From the NCBI GenBank assembly GCA_038503035.1, contig JAVSML010001084.1, positions 487,875-551,874 on the forward strand: 64,000 bases of DNA, written 5' to 3'. Below, in pieces: positions 42,251 through 53,950 of this stretch (the first letter of the stretch is position 1; the number at the start of each line of letters is the position of its first letter). The notes below the pieces were generated by a model. The model was not told the DNA's origin and ran no database searches. It saw nothing but the letters and a program-made list of their open reading frames with translations. Both the position numbers and the translations under genes were made by a program. Origin of the DNA: Crocodylus rhombifer. Lineage: Eukaryota; Chordata; Crocodylia; Crocodylidae.

Positions 42251-44640
42251 TTGGTATACTTACTTCTCTAGAGGTTTTACAAACTGAAGAGCTGAAATTA
42301 AACTGTAAAAAATAAGCCAACTTTGTCCTGTAAGCAAAAAACTGTCAGAAATACAGTTTAGTTTGTGAGGGGAGTAGGACAGAGTTGTGGGGGGAGGGGA
42401 GGAGGAGGAGGAGGAAAGAGTTGCACAGATTTCCTGCCCACACTTCAAAAGGGACTCTTTTCTCTTGCATTATTTCCTTTCCCATTAGTTTCACTTTGTT
42501 GGCATATGATTCCAAAATGCATCGGGAGTCAACTCCAGTGCAAACCTGATATTAAAAACTAACAGGCTAATGCCAGGGAAAACACACTCTTCTTCTGGTT
42601 TCAAAGACAGATTTTTTTTTCATAAGTGCAGCCATGCTTTTCTAATAAAAATTCATTAAACAATGGTTATGAAGGATGAAGGGTGGGGGTTGGGGAAGGC
42701 ATACAATTAAGTGAGTCCCTTTGAACTTCTTTTTTTTTTTATTACAAAAGCAAACAATTCAGCTGTTTAGTGTCACATGTTTCCTTTATGACCAGGGAGG
42801 CCTATATGCATTTGCTCATATTTTAGAAGGTAAAGATAAGTTAGGCACCTTCTTGAAAACTCCCCTCTAAAAATCTAATGATTTTTATTCAGTATATATG
42901 TAAGTGGAATGGGCTTTTTATGTTGCCTAGCTTACATTATTGAGGGTATAAATGAGTATAGTAGAAACTGCTTAATTCGTTTATGTAAAGTAAAAACAAA
43001 TGTAGAAGCCCCCACTATTTTTTATTGTTAACATCCCATTGGGAGGCAGGAGAGTAAATATTTTAGAAGTTTAAAGCAATCTACTTAGGCTTAATAATAA
43101 TGCTGGGTTTCGAGTAACAGAGAAGAGTACAAGTTGCTGGAAGATCAAAGATTGCACTGAGTTTTATAGGAAATCTAGGCAACGATCTCTTGGGAGGGGT
43201 AAATCTTCAGAACTCTACTTTTCCAGTCTTTCATGGCAATCATTTGACATCTATGGAGCAAGAAAGTGATGAAGAGAGAATTCAGATAGTTTTCTTATGC
43301 CCCAAGAAATGGTGGGTCAGGAAGCTGACCAAATGCTGATGTTTGGGTGAGCTTGTAGCTTAAAAGAAAAAGAAAGAAAAAAAAGAAGAAGGAAAGTAAG
43401 CAAGCAAGAAGGCCAAGGATACATGTTCTTCCAGATCCATTTGTAATCTTGTGCTAATTGAGTTTTGAGTGAGTCATCTCTAAATAAGATTTCTGACAGT
43501 CTCCCTGGGTTTATATTAAGTGTGTGTGCTTGTCAGCAATTTTTTTTTGACTTGTCTACCTGTTGAGAGACACTAGACACTCTTTACATTCTTCACAGCA
43601 ACACTGTCCCTTTTATCTCAAACAGAACAGGAGAATGCTATATTTTGGGCCACGGGCATGACTGCATATTAAAAAAAGAGGGACATCAAGCAGAACAGCA
43701 GATAATGAGTGACACCACATAATACTGTAATATCAGGTGTGTATGCATGCAGGGAGATTAATATTTAGAGAGTATAATAAAGAGTCTTTAATATAGGAAC
43801 AGAAACTGGGCCACATTGTTTTCCCATGGCTGAGAAAGTTTCTACTGGCTTGGCTTCCAATTATAAAAAACACTAGAGTCCTCAGCCATTATACCAAAGC
43901 TTGTAAATTTCCTAATGAATATTTAAAATAACCCTATGGAGTTTTTTAATGTTAATCTATTTCAGCCTTTGACTAACACGAATATCCTACAGGGTTCCCA
44001 TCATGTTTAGTTACATGTTAATTTCATTTTCTTATTTTAATGCTAAAATACAGGACGGGGAAAAATATCTCTGCTTCAGCTGTTCTTGGTGTGCATTTTA
44101 TGTATTCCTTTCCACATGGAGCTTCCAGATGCTCAACAGACCCCACTCCGCTGGTTTCTTTGTAGGCTCTCTTGCCAGCAACACAAAAGCAATGCATGCA
44201 CTCCCCCCCACCCCAAAGCAATTATTGAAAATCAATACCATAATAACAGCAAGTGGTGCTGTTTTTTTCCTTGATAGCCAATTATGAACAATTTACTAAA
44301 GTTGTCAACTCATGGCAAAACAAATAGTGTTAATAGTGTGGATTTCATAAAGACCTATCTGTCTTGTTATTGCTGCAGTCTGAGTGGAGTTCTAAGTTCA
44401 AGCTGCTAATGGAATCATAACTCACCCAGGGAGAAAAAGAATATTATCGTCATCACCAGTTGAATTTGGAGAACTGGGAACTGATGACTTCTACAATGCT
44501 GCACATCTGCATGTGATTCTCCCATAAGGAGCTAGAGTATTTTACTGTAATGGTTGGAATTTCAACACTTTACTATTACTATTTTTTTTATTAAAATGAA
44601 ATCCTGTAGCATTACATTAAGGGAGCTTAAAACTAGAAAT
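42251..44640. other. AT-rich stretch with two purine tracts
   Basis: Uninterrupted purine runs lie at 42389-42420 (G-rich, with GGA repeats) and 43362-43396 (A-rich AAAG/AAG). I see no gene or named element. T-runs near 42613 and 42730 are simple tracts. Confidence 0.55.
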
Positions 44641-44812
44641 GAATGTACCATTTCAGATTATTGGTTTTAAGCCTTGAGACAGGCAGCAACCATTTTTTTG
44701 CTCCATGTTTGTACAGTACCTAGCACAGTGGGATCCTGCTACCTGATTGGAACCTGTCAGTGCTGTTGTGATGCAAAAAAAAATCTGGTAGTAATAATAA
44801 TAATAAGGTGGA
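44641..44812 (+). mobile_element. 3' part of a MIR-like/CORE-SINE
   Basis: TTTGTACAGTACCTAGCACA, then GTGGGATCCTGCTACCTGA, then an A-run and (AAT)n at about 44795-44806 match the order of the SINE end at 62480-62565 (TTTGTACAGTGCC, GGGCCTCTAGG, AATAATAATAA). The 5' head is not visible. Confidence 0.6.
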
Positions 44813-45397
44813 TGAAATGAGTACCATGTCAATGTTCACAAGTACATCTGCCAAAAATATTTTAATGGTGGGAAATGTTTCATGCAGATCCCTTAGGCAA
44901 ATATGAATGGGCCTTTTTTCTGGTAAGCAAGGGATCTTTGATTTTTCTATCACATGTTTGGAAGCAGTTTTCATAACCTTGGGCTACATCATGCCCTTTT
45001 GTGTCAAAAGTAGCAGTAGAGTCAAAGCCAAGGAGAAAATTCAATGGCTTGGATTTTCCCTTCGTGAGTTCTACAATGGAAAAAATATAAAAGCCCACAG
45101 AGGTGGCAGGGTGTGTGAGTTTTTTGATCTTGCAACTAACCTGATTATCCAGAATGGAAGGTCATTCACCTGGAGCTCAGATACTCTGTGAATGACCCAG
45201 ACCAGCAGCCTGGCTCTTTGTCTGGAATAATCGTTTTGTGTTTTCACCTAGCTCAAATTATCTTTTCTATGCAGATTTGAGGCCAAGGAATGGGAAGCCA
45301 AAAGTACTTCTCTTTGGATTTACACAGGGCTGACACTGTGAAGACACTCTTTCCCAGCTTTGCTTCCTCTTCATTCATCAATCTTTCCAAACGCAGG
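44813..45397. other. Non-coding, nothing recognised
   Basis: No supported feature. The frames at 44880-45191 have no recognised domain. Confidence 0.45.
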
Positions 45398-46086
45398 TTT
45401 CATAGTTTCATAGATGTTAGGGTCGGAAGGGACCTATTAGATCATCGAGTCTGGCCCCCTGCCCTGGGCAGGAATGAGTGCTGGGATCAGATGGCCCCAG
45501 GCAGGTGTCTTTCCAATCTCCTTTTAGGCACCTCCAAGGAAGGAGACGGCACCATCTTCCTTGGAAATTTATTCCATATTTTGGCAACTGTCACTGTAAA
45601 GAATTTTTTCTTGATGCCCAATCTGAGTTTGTTCTCTTCAAGTTTGTGGCCATTATTTCTAGTTACCCCGACCAGCGCCCTGGTAAACACTGTATCCCCT
45701 ATTTCTTGCTGCCCACCCTGATGAGTTTGCAGGTGGCCACGAGATCACCTCTCAGCCTCCTTTTGTGGAGACTGAAGAGGTTCAGGTCTCCCAATTGGTC
45801 CATGTAGGGTTTTTCTGTAGGCCTTTAACTAGACTAGTGGCCCTCCCCTGAACCCTCTCCAGGCCATCCACATCCCTCCTGAAGTGCGGCACCCAAAACT
45901 AGACGCAGTACACCAGCTGCAGCCTAACCAATGCTGTATAAAGGAGAAGTATCATCTTCCTAGACCTGTTTGTGATGTATCTACTTATGCAAGAAAGGGT
46001 GCGGTTAGCTTTATTTATTACCTCATCACAATGGTGGCTCATGTTCATTATGCAGTCAACTATGACTCCGAGATCCCTTTCTGCAG
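45398..46086 (-). mobile_element. CR1 copy A: 3' part of the outer element
   Basis: The 3' tail is TTTCATAGTTTCATAGATG at 45398 and the 3' UTR block is GGTCGGAAGGGACCTATTAG. The ORF2 C-terminus reads TRNNGHKLEENKLRLGIKKK and PRKMVPSPSLEVPKRRLERH on the minus strand. The sequence stops at CTGCAG (46081-46086), in a reading AERDLGV just past the RT motif C region, where a second CR1 tail begins. The missing upstream ORF2 continues at about 49000 in the same orientation and subfamily wording, so I treat 45398-46086 and 49000-52500 as one element split by copy B. Confidence 0.9.
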
Positions 46087-48990
46087 TTTCATAGTTGGTA
46101 GGGTCAGAAGGGACCTAGGCAGATCATCAAGTCCTGCCATGGGCAGGAAAGGATGCTGGGGTCAAACGACCCTGGCTAGATGATTGTCTAGCCTCCTTTT
46201 GAAGATCCCCAGGGTAGGGGCGAGACTTCCCTAGGAAGTTGGTTCTAGCTCCTAGCCACCTTGACTGAAGTAGTGGCTCCTGATGTCTAGCTTGAATCTA
46301 CTGTCAGTCAGCTTATGGCTGTTATTCCTCGTTAATCCTGGTAGAGCTCGGGGGAACAGGGACTCTCCCATTGCCTGCTGGTCCCCGTTGGCAAGTTTGT
46401 AGGTGACCACCAGATCTCCTCTCAGCCTTCTTTTGTGTAGGCTGAACAGGTTCAAGTCCCATAGTCTCTTCACATAGGGCCTACCCTGTTGCCTCCTGAT
46501 CAAGCGAGTGGCCCTCCTCTGTACCCTCTTGATGCTGTCCACATCTCTCCTGGAGTGCGGCACTCTAAACTGAATGCAGTACTCCAACTGTGGCCTGACC
46601 AATGTCACATAGAGGGGGAGGATCACCTCCTTGGACCTGCTCGTGATGCATCTATGGATGCATGGCAAGGTGTGGTTAGCCTTCCTGACTGTTTCCCCAT
46701 ATTGTTGGCCCATGTTCATCTTGGAATCAGTAGTGACTCCAAGATTCTTTTCTGCCTCTGTACTGACAAGAAGGGAGTTCCCCAACCTGTAGGTATGCTG
46801 CTGGTTTTTCCTCCCCAGGTGCAGTACCTTGCACTTGTCTATATTGAAACCCATCCTGTTCTCATCAGCCCACCTCTGTAACCTGTCCAGATCTAGTTGA
46901 AGCCTGTCCCTCTCTTCTAGCATGCTCACTTCTCCCCACATCTTGGTGTCATCTGCAAACTTGAACAAGGTGTTTTTTCACCCCCTTGTCCAAGTTGCTG
47001 ATGAAGCTGTTGAACAGTGGGGGCCTGAGGACCAAGCCCTGGGGAACCCCACTGCCCACGTCCCCCCAGGTCAAAAATGACCCATCCACCACCACTCTCT
47101 GGGTGCGGCCCTCCAGCCAATTTGCGACCCATCTGACTGTGTAGGCATTGACACCACAGTTGCCTAATTTTTTAATGAGGATGGGGTGAGAGACAGTGTC
47201 GAAGGCTTTCCTAAAGTCCAGAAAGACTTTGTCCACCGCAACACCTGCATCCAAGGCTTTTGTGACCTGGTCATAGAAGGCAACCAGGTTGGTCTGACAG
47301 GACCTGCCTCTAATGAACCCATGTTGGTTGCCTCTAAGCATAATCTCCCCTGCTGGTCCCTTGCAGATGTGTTCCTGGATAATTTTCTCAAAGAGCTTAC
47401 CCAGGACTGAGGTAAGACTAATGGGCCTATAGTTTCCTGGGTCCTCTTTCCTCCCTTTTTTGAAAATGGGGACCACATTGGCCCTTTTCCAGTCCTCTGG
47501 CACCTTGCCAGAGTACTACGAGCACTTGTAAAGCCGTGCCAGGTGTCCCACAATGACCTCTGCCAATTTCCTCAGCACTCTGGGGTGGAGATCAACAGGA
47601 CCTGCTGATTTGAACATGTCTAATCCTTCCAGAAGTTCCCTGACTAGGTCCTCACTGACCCTGGGCCTGGCTGCACCTCCCCTGGGTCCATCCAGATTCC
47701 CAGTGGGGGGGATGCCCCTGCCCCTGCTCAGAAAAATGGAAGAAAAGAATGTGTTAAAGAGATTAGCTTTGTCACCTGGTGCTACCACCAGATTACTAAG
47801 CATGTCCTACAGAGGCCCCACGTTACTTGGTACCTTCTTTTTACCCCCTGTGTATTTAAAAAAGGATTTCTTGTTATCCTTGTTCTGGGTCACTAGTCCC
47901 AGTTCCATCTCTGCCTTAGCCTTCCTAACAGCCCCCCTACAATCTTGAGCAATGGAGGTATAATCCTCCTTGGTGATGGCCCCTCCCTTCCATTGGGTGT
48001 ACACCTCCTTTTTGGCTTTGAGATGTTCCTGGATGCTTTTGGAGAGCCATGGGGGCTTTTGAGCGTTCTTGTCCCCTTTGAGCCGCATGGGGATTGTCAC
48101 CCTTTGGGCTTGGAGGATCATCTCCTTAAGGAATGACCACTCCTCTTGGACTCCCAACTCCCCTCCAGGACCTCAGTGCCTCTCTGACTAGTCTCCTTAC
48201 CTCATTGAAATCCACCCTCCTGAAATCCAGGGCTGCTGCCTTGCTGCAAGCCTTTGACACCCTGAACTGGATGGTGAATTCCAGTAGGCGATGATCACTA
48301 TTGCCCAGGTGGTCGAGCACCCACAGTCCCCTCACCAGGTCATCGCTTGTGGCCAGGACCAGGTCCAACAAGGCATTTTGCCTGGTGGGCCTGTTCACCT
48401 CTTGGGTTAGATGGAAGTACTGTAATTCAGCTAGGAACGTATGTGAGCAGTCAGACCTGGCTGACTGCTCTTCCCAGCAGATGTCCAGATAGTTTAGGTC
48501 ACCCATGATCACCATGTCCCTTGACTTAACTGCCTCCACGAGCTGACCAGAGAATTCCCAGTCCAGCTCTTCCCCCTGGTTAGGTGGCTTGTAGTAGACC
48601 CCCACTGTTAGGTCCCTTTCCCCCTGACCCCCTTGTATTCTGACCCAGAGCACCTCAGTCTGCCCTACCTCAGATCCAGTGCTGTTTGCTGAGGATGTGT
48701 ATTGCTCTTTGACGTAGAGTGCCACACCCCCACCTTTCTTCCCCATTCTATACAGCCTATAGCCCTTGATGTTTATTACCCAGTCGTGCATTGAATCCCA
48801 CCAAGTTTCAGTGAGTCCTGCTATGGCTGGGTTTGTATTAGCTAGCAGGAGGGCAAGTTCCTCCTGCTTGTTCCCCATACTACAAGCATTAGTGTAGAGG
48901 TATTTAAGGCTTCTTGAGGGTATATGTGCCTCCCCCCACAATCCCAGGACTATCTAGGCCCCTGTCTCTTTCCTGGGTATTTCTTGTGGT
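46087..48990 (-). mobile_element. CR1 copy B: 2.9 kb, inserted in copy A
   Basis: The 3' tail (TTTCATAGTTGGTAGGGTCA) begins directly after copy A's CTGCAG. The element contains the whole ORF2, from the endonuclease start near 48941 to the C-terminus near 46130, and is cut just upstream of ORF2, so ORF1 is absent. The right edge lies between about 48975 and 49010; it is set by where copy A's reading (SSPAKTGN) ends. The wording is close to the 30888 copy and clearly different from copy A, as expected for a younger subfamily inserting into an older one. Confidence 0.9.
46130..48941 (-). pseudogene. CR1 ORF2 of copy B (endonuclease + RT)
   Basis: The N-terminal apurinic-type endonuclease domain reads YTNACSMGNKQEE, LTETWWDS, GDLNYLDICWEE and GNSDHRLLEF; the SDH and GDxN words are the expected catalytic blocks. 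The RT domain has [46 protein letters not shown] (motif B, altered from GSVLGP) and FADDTKMW. Breaks, high to low coordinate: a frame change near 48130-48150, a stop at 47807-47809, a stop at 47516-47518, a frame change near 46960 and another near 46262. It is a full-length but dead ORF2. Confidence 0.9.
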
Positions 48991-48999
48991 CGTTGCCTG

Positions 49000-51111
49000 T
49001 CTTAGCTGGGCTACTTAGAGCGGTACCTCCCAGGCTGTAGGAGTGTTGATGATTCTTCCTACCCAGCTGAAACACATGACATTTATCCTTGTTAAACTGC
49101 ATCCTATTCTGTCCAGACCATTTCCCCAGCCTGTCCAAATCAGCCTGGATTTGCTCCCTGCCATCTAGTTTATGTACCTCCCCCCATAGTTTGGTGTCAT
49201 CAGCAGACTTGGACAGGGTGCTTTCTACTTCCTCGTTCAAGTCACTAATGAAGATATTGAATAGTACCAGTCCCAGAACAGAGCATTGTGGTACTCCGCT
49301 GCTCACATTTCTCCAGGTAGGAACCAACCCGTCCACCACCACTCTCTGGGTGCATCCCATAAGCTAATTTTCTACCCACCGGACTGTGTAATAATCTACT
49401 TTGCAACTATTTAGTTTATAAGAATTGGGTATGACACTGTGTCAAAGGCCTTTTTAAAATCTAAGTAAATAAAATCTATCTCTATTCCTTCATCCAAGCA
49501 TTTTGTGACCTGGTCAGGCAGGATCTGCCTGCTATGAACCCATGCTGATTGCCCCTTAGCATCATTTTACCTACTGGTCTCCCACAAATGTGATCCTTAA
49601 CAATTTTCTAAAAGGTCTTGCCAAGGATAGAAGTGAGACTAACCAGCCTATTGTTACTCGATTCCTTCTTCCTCCGCTTCTTCAAACTAGGACCACACTG
49701 GCCCTTTTCCAATCCTCTGGGACTTGTCCTGAGTACTATGAGTGCTCATACAGTTGTGCCAGCAGCTCCGCTATGGCTCCAGCTAATTCTCTAAGTACCC
49801 TAGGATGAAGATCATCAGGAACTGTTGACTTAAATACATGCAACCCCTCCAGGTGCCCCTTCACTAGGTCAGCTCGAACAGTTGGTGGGTTGGTATCTAT
49901 ACTAGTCTTACCTAAGGTTCCAATGGGATGCAGATTTGTATTTGTGTCCAGGAACACGGATGCAAAGAAATCATTTAGAAGTTCCACTTTGGCCATCCTG
50001 TTACCAGTTGCCCTAGTTCATCCTGAAGGGGCCCTAAGTTACCCTGCACTTTCTTTTTACTTCCTATGTACTTAAAGAATGACTTTTTGTTATCCTTAAC
50101 ATTTGATGCCAGCCTAAGCTCCACTTCTCCTCACTGTTTCCCTTGAGCCTCTCCTCACTGCAAGCTCGAGCCAAGCAAATATACTCCTCCTTGGTGGCAA
50201 CCCCCTGCTTTCACAGCCTGTAGGCCTCTTTTTTTCCCTCCAGGCTCTCCTGGATTTCCCTGCTCCACCAAGAGGGTTTCTTTGCTTTTTTGGCCCCTTT
50301 TATGTGTACTGGGATGGCCCTTTTCTGTGCCTGCAGGATTAGTCCCTTGAGAAATATTCACCCTTCCTGGACTCCCATCTCTCCAAAGCTTTTACCAGTC
50401 AGTCCCTCCCTAACTATCACCTGACCTTGTTGAAATTCGCCTTCCTGAAGTCTAGCATTTCCATCCTACTAGTTATGTTCCCCACCTTTCTCCAGATAGT
50501 GAACCCTATCAATAGGTGGTCACTATCCCCTAGATTACCTTGCTCCTGCAGATCCCCCACCAAGTCATCCCCTGTGGCCAGTACCAAGTCTAGTAAGGCA
50601 TTTCTCTTAGTGGGAATGCATACCTCCTGCGATAGGTGAAGGTCCTGTAAGGAGGTTAGAAACTTTCATGAATGAGCAGACCTGCTGCCTATTTCTCCCA
50701 GCAGATATCTGGGAAGTTAAAGTCACCCATGAGGACCAGGTCCTTTGAAAGTACTGCCTGTGAGAGCTGTCTCGAGAATACTAGGCTTAACTCATACCCC
50801 TGGTGAGGGGGTCTGTAGTAGACCCCCTCTACCAAGTCCCTTTCACCCCGACCCCCCTGTAACCTGACCCATAGTACCTCAATTTGCCCTTCTTCCTGGC
50901 CCAAATTAACTACGGAAGATGTATATTGCTCCTTAACATAGAGAGCAACACCCCACCCCTTTTTTCCCACCCTGTCCTGTCTGTACAGCCTGTAACCCTC
51001 AATGTCCACTGCCCAGTCATGGGTAGGATACCACCAAGTTTCTGTTAGCCCAACCAAGTCGAATTGTTTATTTGCAAGCAGGAGTGCAGGTTCCTCCTGC
51101 TTGTTCCCCAT
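49000..51111 (-). pseudogene. CR1 ORF2 of the outer element, 5' part
   Basis: The endonuclease starts MGNKQEEPALLLANKQF at 51111 and shows LTETWWYP, DWAVDIEGYRLYR and GDFNFPDICWEK. The RT part is more broken: readings such as SAGAIAELLAQLYEHS-like and VVVDGLVPTWRNVSSGVPQC (motif B start) are in different frames. Motif C reads SADDTKLWGEV, where the usual aromatic residue before ADD is Ser. Many stops and shifts show long decay. The C-terminal end of this ORF is at 45487-46086, beyond copy B. Confidence 0.85.
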
Positions 51112-51363
51112 ACTCTTAGCGTTAGTATAGAGGCATCTAAGCCTCCAGTAGGTGCCCTTGCTACTTCCCCATTCTGATGCTTAGTGGGGCCCTTGGTACT
51201 TACCTGGACTGTTCCAGTGCCTGGCTTGAGGTGCATCATTCCTGGCCTCTCCCTGTCATCAACATCCCCATCCCCCGATGAACCTGGTTTAAAGCCCGTG
51301 TAGGAGATCAGCCAACCTGTAAGAGAACAGACTCTTACCTCTTGAAGAGAGATGTAGCTCATC

Positions 51364-52339
51364 TCATCTGAAGAAGGCCTTATCTTGGAAGTGCAGGTCG
51401 TAGTCAAGGAATCCAAACCCCGCATGATGGCACCAGCTCTGAAACTGTGAGTTAACCTCTCTAACACAATTGCTGTTGTGTTGTCCTTGACCACGGACTG
51501 GTAGGATGGATGAGAAGATCACCTGAGCCCCTGATCCTCTGATCCTGGCTCCCAGTGCCATGCAGTCAATCATGACCCCACCTGGACTACTTGGGGCTGT
51601 GTCATTTGTTCCCAAATGGATGAGGACCATGCAATAGTAGTCAGAGGGCTTGATCAGGTCTGGAATCCTTGTTGTGACATCTCAAATCCAGGCTCCAGGA
51701 AGACAGCATACCTCTTGTACCATGGGATCTGGGCAGCAGGTGGCTCCCTCCGTTTCTCTCAAGAGGGAGTCACCTACCACAATGACCCGACATCTTCTCC
51801 TCTGGCTGCATGGTTCTCTCTTAGCTTGCTTGGTGGTGGCTGTGGGAGTGGCTTCCACTGCTGTGCTCTCTGCCAGTGATGCCAGGGCCTCATATCTGTT
51901 CTCCAGCTGCATTGAAGGAGTTGCCCCGGCCTTGTGACATCTAGCTCCTGTGGTGACTATCTGCCATTCGGCCACACTGACTCCCTCCTGTGTCTTCTTT
52001 TTTCCAGGTGTGTGAACCTGCAGAGAATGGAAGTACCCATCAATCTCCTCCTCAGTTACCCTGATACTCCGCAGCCTGCTCACCTCTGCCTGGAGTTCCC
52101 TCACCTGCCCCTCTAGGGCCTCAATCTGGGCACATGTGGGACAGGTGAGGGAGTCCTGGCCCTCCTGCTACCTCTGGGCCCTCAAGGGCCCACCAGGCAA
52201 ATCCTGCCGGCAGGGGGCCCAGGTGCTGCCGACTTGACTCACCCAATGGCTCCGTCTGGGTGGAGACCTCAGTGGAGCCCTGGGTGGGAGGCAGCATCAG
52301 GGCAGGGTCCCTGGCTGTTCTCTGAGTCATCACCCCCAT
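51364..52339 (-). pseudogene. CR1 ORF1 with coiled-coil and SGNH-esterase words
   Basis: CR1-group ORF1 proteins are RNA-binding chaperone-like proteins, and many carry an SGNH/GDSL esterase domain. Here the minus strand reads CPTCAQIEALEGQVRELQAE (Cys pair, 52129-52145), followed by a heptad-like stretch VRELQAEVSRLRSIRV suited to a coiled coil. RCRVIVVGDSLLRE follows, with GDSL at about 51764-51775 (block I, nucleophile Ser). LIHLGTNDTAPSSPGG, with GTND at about 51601-51612, is block III. The final D-x-x-H block is not clearly preserved (a DEMSYISLQE reading near 51360). A frame change lies between blocks I and III. The assignment rests on motif order and position upstream of ORF2. Confidence 0.75.
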
Positions 52340-52500
52340 TAAAGACCCTCACATGCACTCATCTGATGACTCTGATGACTCTCCAAAGCCACTGACTCCA
52401 ATGCATGGAGTCTCAAGCTCCTCCTGCTCTCCCTCCTGTGCAAACTGCTGTGCAAATTGTGGTACGCCCTTGAGGAGCGTGCCTATTTGCCCAGACTGTT

Positions 52501-53154
52501 TACCCAAGAATCAATTTCTGTGTCAGATTTAAAGAGAGTTTTGAAATTCAAGTTTGAAACAACCATGTCTGTTTTTTTGATATTTTGTCCTCAAAAGTCA
52601 TAAATTCCTAAAAGTCCATTGTTCTTAAGAGATGCTATCTCTGAGCTGCATATTGGAAAATAAGGATTTCATATGCAACTAAAGCTATAAATTTACTTAT
52701 CAGTTAACAAGAATGCAAAATGATAATGTAGACAAGAAGTGAAGTAAAAAATACCCTTTTCAATGGAGACTGCAAGAAGAGGTTGGGTAGACAGTATAAT
52801 TACCCACATTGAAACTTGGTCAAAATGGTGTAAAGAATATTGCTCTTCTTAAATGGTGACCACAAGTGGTTGAAGCATCAAAGAAAATACCTCCAACATT
52901 AAGGTGCCCTCAAACAACATGAACATTAGAATGTGGCATTGGTGCAGAAATAACATAACACAATGGTTCTCATTCTTCCCATGGTACAGGCTGCTGGTAT
53001 AGTGTTGGTCTGTTGCCCCCGTCCCATGTATCAGACCAATCCATCCAAACACTGCTCCAATCCCATAGTGCCTGAGTTGATCGGGCTGTGCACTGCCCTG
53101 ACCTGATGCCATACTGATTAAGATGTGTGCTGCTCTCATCCCGTTTGGCTGGAA
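52501..53154. other. AT-rich spacer between two minus-strand CR1 copies
   Basis: About 650 bp without a recognised feature. The minus-strand frame at 52849-53247 is composition-level and partly overlaps the next CR1 tail. Confidence 0.5.
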
Positions 53155-53950
53155 TTTCATAGATTTCATAGACATTAGGGCTGGAAGGGACTTCGGAAGA
53201 TCGAGTCCAGCCCCCTGCCCAAGGGGCGGGAAGTCATCTGGGTTCATAGGATCCCAGCAAGATAAACATCCAATTTTCTCTTGAAAGCATTCAAAGTAGA
53301 TGCTTGAACCACCTCCAATGGCAGGCTATTCCAGACCTTGGGGGCTCAGACAGTAAAGATGTTCTTCCTTATGTTCAGCCTGAAACAGTTTTGCTGGAGT
53401 TTATAACTGTTATACCTTGTTGTCCTTTGAGACATTCTGGTGAACAAACATTGCCCCGGATCCTGGTGGACACCCTTTACAAACTTATAGGTGGCCATCA
53501 GTTTGCCCCTGAGCCTGCACTTTTCCATGCTGAAGAGTCCCATAGCTCACAGCCTCTCATCATAAGGTCTGTTTTCCTGACCTCTGATCATGTACATGGC
53601 CCTCCTCTGCACTCTGTCAAGCTTCTCCACATCCTTTTTGAATTGTGGAGTCCAAAACTGGTTGTAGTATTCCAGCTGTGACATCACCAAGGCTGAGTAC
53701 AATGGGAGAATGATGTCTTGGGATTTGCTTGAGAAGCATCTATGGATGCAAGCCAGTGTTTTGCTCGCTTTATTAGCTGCAGCATCACATTGAAGACTCA
53801 TGTTCATCTTGTGGTCAATCATGACCCCCAAGCCTCCTGAGCTTGTCAAAGTCAGCTTTCCTGAAGTCGAGGATTTCTGCATTGCTGACTGACTTGCCAG
53901 CTTTATGGTGGATGGAGGTGATCAGCTCATGGCCATGCACTGGCAAAACC
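53155..53950 (-). mobile_element. CR1 LINE, minus strand, internally deleted
   Basis: The tail TTTCATAGATTTCATAGAC and block GGGCTGGAAGGGACTTCGG lie at 53155-53200. The ORF2 C-terminus follows (GKLMATYKFVKGVHQDPGQC, TRYNSYKLQQNCFRLNIRKN, MIRGQENRPYDERL, MSQLEYYNQFWTPQFKKDVE). At about 53829-53836 the sequence jumps to words matching the endonuclease-side region of the outer CR1 near 50430-50520 (GCTTTCCTGAAGTCGAGGAT, then GGAGGTGATCAGC). The RT core between them, roughly 1.5-2 kb, is absent. Confidence 0.85.

Larger units (their letters stand above)
49000..52500 (-). mobile_element. CR1 copy A continued: 5' part of the outer element
   Basis: Reading from right to left this has ORF1, a short link, then ORF2 from the endonuclease to the RT motif C region. 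Together with 45398-46086 it makes about 4.2 kb, close to a full-length CR1. The right (5') edge, near 52480-52510, is judged only by loss of recognisable sequence. Internal words such as YSLGGTAL, WYPTHDWAVDIEGYRLYRQD and GDFNFPDICWEK are shared with CR1 in general but differ from copy B. Confidence 0.88.
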
